A DNA stretch of 64,000 nt from Glandiceps talaboti (Eukaryota; Hemichordata; Enteropneusta; Spengelidae), in NCBI RefSeq assembly GCF_964340395.1, contig NC_135558.1, forward strand, positions 5,654,501 through 5,718,500, in the 5' to 3' direction. A model generated the notes under the pieces. It was not told the DNA's origin. It worked only from the letters and a program-made list of their open reading frames with translations, and ran no database searches. This document shows, one piece after another, positions 56,946-64,000 of the stretch. Both the position numbers and the translations under genes were made by a program. Each line of letters begins with the position of its first letter. Positions within the stretch are counted from its first letter, which is position 1.

Positions 56946-59900
56946 TAGTTTTATAATTCTCTCAACTGTTGAGACATGAAGAGTTAGCCATTTACAAAAG
57001 CATCTGAAGATGAATGAGTAAACATTCTTTTTTTCCTGTTTTTCCTTTTCTGAATTTCATACATTTATTTAGTTTTTTTTTGCTTTCCTTTTCTTTTTGC
57101 CTTTCTATAGTGCTCTTCTTGCATTATGTTTGTCCATCTTTCTGTTTATCTTGGCCTGTTTTAGTAGTAATGATGTTCATTTGAAATCCAAGGAATAAGA
57201 ATTATTGTTTCTGACATTGTGAACTTCGTACTGTGATATCATCAGATTTGTTGCTTTCCTTCTCTTTCTGTCTTTGTGGTGTGCTTCTCGCTGTCTGTTT
57301 TTCTTCCTGAACTTCTTACATGATTTCAGACATGTTTGCATCTTCTTTTTTTCTTTCTTTCTTTCCTACATTTTTGCTTTGTCTATATTTCTGTTTGTCT
57401 TTAGGCATTCATTCATTCATTTGCTTGTCTTTATCTTCCTATTTGTCTAACACTCTTGTCTATTCACATCCTTCTTCCTTCCTTCCTGTCTTTTCTTTTC
57501 CTTGTTTGTTTTTATTCCTTCCCTTTCTTTCCCGTTATGTAATGATCACATGATGATCTTTACCCAAATCCTATAGAGAGAGATGGTATTGTGGGCGTTT
57601 TCAGTGAATAGGATGATAACTCCCAGAATGCATCTTGTCCAGCAGTGCCATATTGAAAACAACAGTTGAACCAATAACAAAACTCACTGTTTGCTATAAT
57701 AGACAATACACCAGCTATAGTGTGTATATTTAGGTACATCACAACATATGGTTAGGAGTCATTTTACACATTCTTGTTTTAATTTAATTAACTACCCAGT
57801 AGTCTGTTATTGTATTATGATAATACAAGGTTATGAGTAATAATGCAATAGTGTCACTGTTTCACATTAGTTTGATAAATAATTTTATCAAGTCAAATAT
57901 TGTCAGATGTGATTCAAAATTGCCAAACATGACAAAAAAAGAACTAGGTATCATGAATTTTGTGCAAAACATACAACAGAATATATTACAGTACTTGAAT
58001 TTTTGTCAGACTCTTACGATATATGTACTTGTTTTCATTATTTTCACAAAAAATGTACTTATTCATGTGAAATATTAAATTTGATGGTCATAGTTGTTGT
58101 CCTAATTCCCATGCAAATGAATTACAGAGTTGTATGTTACTTTGATTTCACCAATGTACAGAATTCTAATGTCTTACCAGTGTGCCAATTTGACATGCCA
58201 CTGATGCACAATTTCTAGTGCTGCAACAAAATTTGATGTTCCTTACATTTGTATCTATGTGTTTTTCTCATTTTGACTCACAGCAACAAAATTTGGCTAT
58301 CACACTGGTTCTTATCCTGATATCAGTACAACGTTCAAGTACATGTATACACCTGTCTGTGTTAGGGTTGTCGTCACTCGTCTGTAAGCCTTGTATCATT
58401 CATAGTGAGCCATTAGTGTCCTCACAGCAAGCTAACTAACACATCAAAAGTGTTCATTAGCACTTGGTGTGTCGTGATGACATGCAGCTTAGTTCAGTCT
58501 CTGACTACTGTTTTATTGACATGTTTAGGCTTACTTGCAACAACACTCTCTATTTCAAAATATGTCATATTTAATATTTAACATTATCACTTCTTCGGAT
58601 TCAGAATTGATGAACATTTTTCCACTGAGATACACTTTATTTCCATCAACCAGAACCATAAAAAACCTAGTCCATATTAATACTCGTTGACAAGTAACAG
58701 ACTGGATGTAACGTCATCCCAACTCTCCTGCTAAAGTTTCCCAACCCTGGTTTCATAGGTTTCCATAGCTTCAATGTTGATAGGAACCCCGCTAAAACAC
58801 CTGGAGCCTCCAGGTAGATTATAGATACTTCCCTTAGGCCTAATGAAAAAAAATTGTATGGTTCTAGTTTCCTGACCCCCACCTAGTTTCTCCCTGCTCT
58901 CTGCCGATCTTAAACTTTTTTTTACATATTCGTGAAAAAAATAATAAAATCTCAAAAATTGTAAAGTCTCGCCAGAAATAATGAATGCTGATGTCAATTT
59001 AAAAAGACAATATAGAACTGCTCGTCTAATCTGTAATGGCTGTACATCTGATGGAAAGAAACCAAGAACGCAGAGATCATAATGAAAACAATGGAAAATA
59101 TTGCATGTAACTACCTGAACTAGACACTCATACATAAAAAAATATAAAATGAAATAAAAAATCTACCTACCAACCTATTCTAAAATTGAGCGTAATCAGA
59201 ATCACACAATTTTTTTATTATGACCTATCAAAAATGTTTCAATCTTCATACACTGCATGACTTTGTACAGTTGAATGTATTTTTCCAAATTTTAACTAAA
59301 ATGACAAAGATGCTATTTCCAAATTGTGAATTGTGTCAGGATTGTCCTCTGACTCCGAGATATTTCCTGTGAAGACCATTCAATGGACTTTTAATGATAT
59401 CTTTCTTGTGTGTTCTCTACGTCAGAATCCGTTGATTTAAAAAAGGTGAAAAGTTAATCCAAAAGTTAATCTTTTCAATTTCTCCTTTCACTTTTAATTT
59501 CTTTGGCAGCAGCATGTCCTCAATGTTTCATGAAAAGACGTGATGGTATAATTTGATTATTAATTTAATTTTCATTTTATAGAAGAGAGTAGTTTATTCG
59601 TAGTAAATAAATTATCGTTATTGAAAAATTGAAATATATGTAATATACTGTGTGTACTTGACTTGGGTCTCATCAAATTATTGAGAAATGTGAATGTTCT
59701 ACGTCTTGTCTGTTTTATTTGATTTCTTCATGTTTATTAGATGACTGTCGTTCTTGACGTATGCATAAAATTTGATTATCTGTATAAAGTCAGTGATTAT
59801 TTTCATGTAAAGAACCGTTGTCAATAATTTGACACGAAAAGGTTGATGTTTCATTGAGCTAAAAGTCTTTCAATGTAATTGACAAAGTGGACACTAGTTT

Positions 59901-60944
59901 TAATAAAGATGTGATTTTTTTTCTTGTCAAATGTGTGTCATCAACAAAGAGACTTGTCTAGGACAATCTCAATAATAAATTGTTTTTATTCAGTCAAATT
60001 TTGTAAGGACTCGTCGATTAAATATTTTGTTTGCCATCCTTGAATTTCCCCAAATCTACCAGGCAGACAGGGCAAAAACCAAACATAGAAAAAAAAAACA
60101 TGTTAGGATGTCATGTAAAATTCACTTTTCTGTTGATTCATATATCCATGGGTTAACTCATGAAGAGGTAGAAAAATGACATTCTACTGGTCTTCATCGT
60201 TTTTTTTCTAAACTTGTAAAGTATAAATAGTGAATGCATAACAAAGATTTTATAGTCTGTGTTAGTCCCATAATGCACAACACTTTCTGTAAGAAACTAA
60301 CAGAAGAAAAAGTAGTAACCTTGATGTTCTGTACTAAATACCATTGTTACATGAATAAGGGGCGTGTTGAACAGTTCTAGTATAGTTATATGGTAGACTA
60401 TAAATACATTGAAGAAGGTACTCGGTGACCTGAACTAATTCATTTCAAGGTGGTGGATGGTGAATGGTGGTAACACTGGAAAAGTTAAGTACAGGCTGTC
60501 TTTGAACGTATGTACATGTGTACACCTCCACAAGTCAGTACAAATTAATGTGTACAATACACTGGAGAAAAGAGTGTACTAACCATTAATTAAACATGAT
60601 GGGAGGAACTGAGTGGTTACTACATATTGTAGGTATCACAAATACATTTTTCGTCTTCTAAAATTTTATATAACATTTGGGGAAGATGTATAAATACCCA
60701 CAATGCAATTTCATGTTCTTAAGTTAGTGTTGTCATAGGAATTGAGCCGTCAAGGATTAGATAGGCTTATTCTTATATTCAGGACTAACTATCTCTACAG
60801 GTCGTACAGGTCAGCTTAATAACTGTATTTCTGTCTTAATCCTAATCCTAATCCCAATTAGACCTTTAAAGGGTTTCATGAACCAATTATAGTTTCTCCA
60901 AGGATTTGTTGGTCTGATAGTCCAATCAGCAAAGTGAATTTTTT

Positions 60945-61070
60945 CAGCTGCAGTTTTCTATTGATTTCCATCCGTCTAACAGACTACCACCTGGTAGCTG
61001 GGATCTGGTAGCCAAGATACCATGTTCAGTAGTGTGTGTGCACTTGACTACTGCTAATTTTGAGACCTGT
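60945..61070. repeat. Dispersed repeat, copy related to 52085-52215
   Basis: Second member of the pair described at 52085-52215, in the same orientation about 8.9 kb downstream in the same intron. It has an extra CTGGTAGCTGGGATCTGGTA-like insertion. Confidence 0.65.
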
Positions 61071-62593
61071 TTTAGTTCTTTCCATCAGTATGAAGACATA
61101 CTTAAAATTTGAAGTTGATCATAAGAGATGGAGACATTTACACTGTTTTATCAGTTGTCATAATGATCTCTATACCCATAATGCCTCAGTGGAATTTTAA
61201 CATCTGGTATTACACTGTTCAATCAAATATGACGGCATCTTGGAACTTGTGTACTGCATCAACTTTACACTGTTAATTTTTTAATACCCTGTGGGCACAT
61301 TAATGTTTATTTCTTGAATACAGAGTAGAAATTATCAGCTGAATTGCCTGGAAAGGTGATCTGGGTAAAATTGTGACATGAAAAATGCATTAAATGCTGT
61401 CATTTTGTGAGTGATGTCATGGCCGCTTGTGTCAGCTTTAATGAGAAAATGGAATGTGTTGACAATTGGTTGTGTGAGGACAACAAAATAGGTCAGAGGT
61501 CAAATCACGAATTTCTTTGTCACACCACTAGGGTGAAACTCAAACATTTGTATAAAGCTTTTGAACATTCATGCCTCTCATTAAACAAAAACCACATTTC
61601 TTTTTTAAATTTTTCACACAAAAAATCTTTTTTAAACATAAGGTTGTGGTTCTTCAAATTCTTTTCTTCAAAGTAGGGCCAAGCCTTGAGTTGGTCAGAC
61701 ATAGTTGTAGTAAATTTATAAAACTCTTAACATTTTAGCGGAAAAAGTACCTATTTTCAAAATGAAAATACAAAATAAGTATAAAAATCCAACTGATCAT
61801 AAATTTGATGTCAAGAATTTGACAAATCATGTACAAGATATTGATTAGTGTAATCATAGACAGCGGAGAAGCTGTCTTGGGTTTAGTTCATACAAAGTTA
61901 CACATGAACAGTCCATTGAAATATTTATAGGTAGGGATGATAGGGAAGGAAAGATGATGTCCCCAAGGGCAAAATGCTAAATATAATCTAGTTGACCATC
62001 TGTCTATCTCTAGACTATGGTGATCCTGAAAACAGATACTGTGTTTTTTCTAAGGTTTGGGAATGCAGAAACAGAAATATGAAGTCTGGTGAAAACTCAC
62101 CATTATAGCTAAAACACTGCAGACACTGTTTATGTTCTAATCAACCCCCAACCAATAAAAACAGTTTTGATAATTGGATATTGGTGATCGTAATTATGAA
62201 AATAGTCGACTGATTTATGTGTACATGAATTTATGATTTATATTTCATAGCCGGTTTATTTGTATTAAAATTTTTGATATGACAAGGGAATAAAGTGAAA
62301 TGAATGACTACCTAACACATGTGGTTTATAAATTGGACCAGATGGTGCGAATCCGTCAGATAACAATATCAAATTTTACTGGGCCGACAGTTGCTTTGTG
62401 ACAATCTCTGTGAATATTGAGTGAGTGACGGAAGTGCTGCCAAATAGACATACACAGCCAACTGAGTCAGCAATGTTTGTATTTAAATAAACTTGCTCTT
62501 TTTTTTTATGAAATTGTAACATTTCCATGATATTTTCTAAAAAACCTACTGTAGCTGATAAGCAGTACATGCAATGCTATATTTTTTTTATGA

Positions 62594-62822
62594 GGTATTA
62601 TTTTTAAAAATTCATCCATACACACTTACCCCTGTACATTTCAGGAAAAAATAATCGGGTATTATTTTTAAGAATTTATCCATGCATACTTACCCCTGTA
62701 CATTTCATGAAAATTAATCGGGTATTATTTTTAAGAATTTATCCCTGCATACTTACCCGTGTACATTTCAGGAAAAATGATCGGTATTATTTGTAGAAAT
62801 TTGTCCATACCCTGTACATTTT
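62594..62822. repeat. 63-bp minisatellite, about 3.7 copies
   Basis: GGTATTATTTTTAAGAATTT...CATACTTACCCCTGTACATT followed by TCAGGAAAA...ATCG starts at 62594, 62658, 62721 and 62783. The last copy is shortened. Confidence 0.9.
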
Positions 62823-64000
62823 TAGATCATACATGTCCATTTCATAACTAGTTGACTGACTGTCATGTGATCTGCACATATACATACTGTATATTATTTC
62901 ACATTCAGAAATCTACAAACGTTTTGGATTCATTTCAATTTGCACTAAGAAATTGTTGTATAGATTTCACCCCTGAGGTTGTAATAAGCTAAAATTTGTT
63001 GAAGTATTCAGTGTCATGCACTTCACAGTATCCTATTCAAATAGTGGGCTTTGACATAGATAGAGAAAAACAAATGCCATTATCTTGAACAAACAGCCAT
63101 GACACCATGGCTTCCCAAAGTAAACATTGCACACTGTCCTGAACTAGTAGGCAAATCACTGTCACCACATACAGAAAAAAAAATCAAATTTAGAATTATT
63201 TTTTTGTCATTTTAGGTTTCCAACCATCAATAGTATATACATGGTGTCAGATGTTATGGAGTTTGAAAATATCACAGAAGATTAAAATTTTGTTATATTA
63301 ACTTTGCCTCCTAAAATAGTAAATAATGTGATATTTGCAGACACTTCATTCTGCTGACACAGCTTGCCTCTCCAGATAATCAACTAAAATGACTATACCC
63401 ATTATGTAGTTACAGTCATCACCTGATACACACAATAACTATATATGTATCAAATAATTACATTATGGCCATGAAAAAAGTACATGCACATCTAAGTTTG
63501 TTCTTAAATTAGATTTTGGCTACAGTGTACATGTAGTGAGTGATGTCAATTTCATGTGTTTGTTTACACTTTCAGTTTTCATAGGTCATAGGAAATACAT
63601 CCCATGATAGGATGTAATGAATGGATATGAAATATCCGACAGTAACATCTATAAAGTATAAATGAAAATATGAACAAAAATAAAGAATTATAATTTGAGA
63701 GATCGGTCTTCTTAGCTCTATGTTGATCATATGTACAAATAGATGGTTTGATATGAGTATATGCCTACACACACATGATCATATAGGTACACACTCAAGC
63801 ACGCCATGTATGTGTTTATATGTGTATACTATAAATACATTCTGATATAGCATTTATTTCTTTGACACTATTATGGTCTATGGTGATTTGTTCTTTTATC
63901 AACATTTTAGCATTTCATAATCATAAACAAAAGTAGTGTTATTGCAGCCAAGTTCCTGTGAGGAGCAATAAATTTTATTGTAATTTAAGCTCTCCTGTTT

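Larger units (their letters stand above)
43257..64000 (+). other. NOS1AP intron 2, at least 20.7 kb, running out of the window
   Basis: No further coding exon was recognised. Most of it is AT-rich unique-looking DNA. Repeats and tracts are listed separately. Stretches where I see nothing notable: about 43260-46320, 46640-48430, 49210-51120, 51800-53600, 57000-59500 and 61080-62590, apart from the items named elsewhere. A very long second intron is also a feature of mammalian NOS1AP. Confidence 0.75.

Noticed and set aside
43867-62570. Numerous 60-140 codon frames in the NOS1AP intron
   Set aside because: None shows a recognisable domain, a plausible splice pattern or continuity with NOS1AP; several are simple repeats.

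Overview
This is animal genomic DNA. It has large GT-AG introns, many microsatellites, short foldback transposons, and four recognisable bilaterian genes whose exons could be followed codon by codon. The proteins resemble human orthologues closely enough to name. The repeat style and size suggest a marine invertebrate (deuterostome or lophotrochozoan), but I cannot fix the species.

Layout. (1) 1-16828 is one giant palindrome: two arms of about 8.2 and 8.6 kb around a 23-base hinge at 8168-8190. The left arm is still running when the window starts, so its outer end is unseen. Each arm carries the 5' exons of TTF1, the Myb-like RNA polymerase I termination factor, so two TTF1 copies point away from each other. 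The left copy (minus strand) shows exons 1-10 and leaves the window. The right copy (plus strand) continues through unique DNA to 22669 and is complete: 16 coding exons, about 975 codons. (2) 22670-28490 is intergenic DNA with a foldback element and microsatellites. (3) 28491-32862, minus strand, is CFAP77, a ciliary doublet-microtubule protein, in four exons; TTF1 and CFAP77 are also neighbours in human 9q34. (4) 32863-34875 holds a promoter-like stretch, two hairpin elements and a tandem repeat. (5) 34876-41548, minus strand, is FBXL6, an F-box/leucine-rich-repeat protein, in ten exons. (6) 41549-42701 is a divergent promoter region with paired octamers and a palindromic E-box. (7) From 42702 on the plus strand come the first two coding exons of NOS1AP (start of the PTB domain), followed by more than 20.7 kb of intron to the window end.

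The most unusual object is the palindrome. Its arms differ by scattered substitutions, a miniature transposon present only on the left, a 764-base insertion with a 7-base target duplication present only on the right, a replaced intron segment, and a 39-base coding minisatellite with different copy number. Inside it, TTF1 also carries a tandemly duplicated exon (two 222-base copies plus diverged relatives) encoding a Lys-rich KGSH-motif module. Repeat, exon and gene-scale duplication are therefore nested. The alternative to a real structure is a join of two haplotypes in the assembly, and spanning reads would decide it. The genes do not form a pathway: TTF1 acts in the nucleolus, CFAP77 in cilia, FBXL6 in ubiquitin ligation and NOS1AP in signalling scaffolds.
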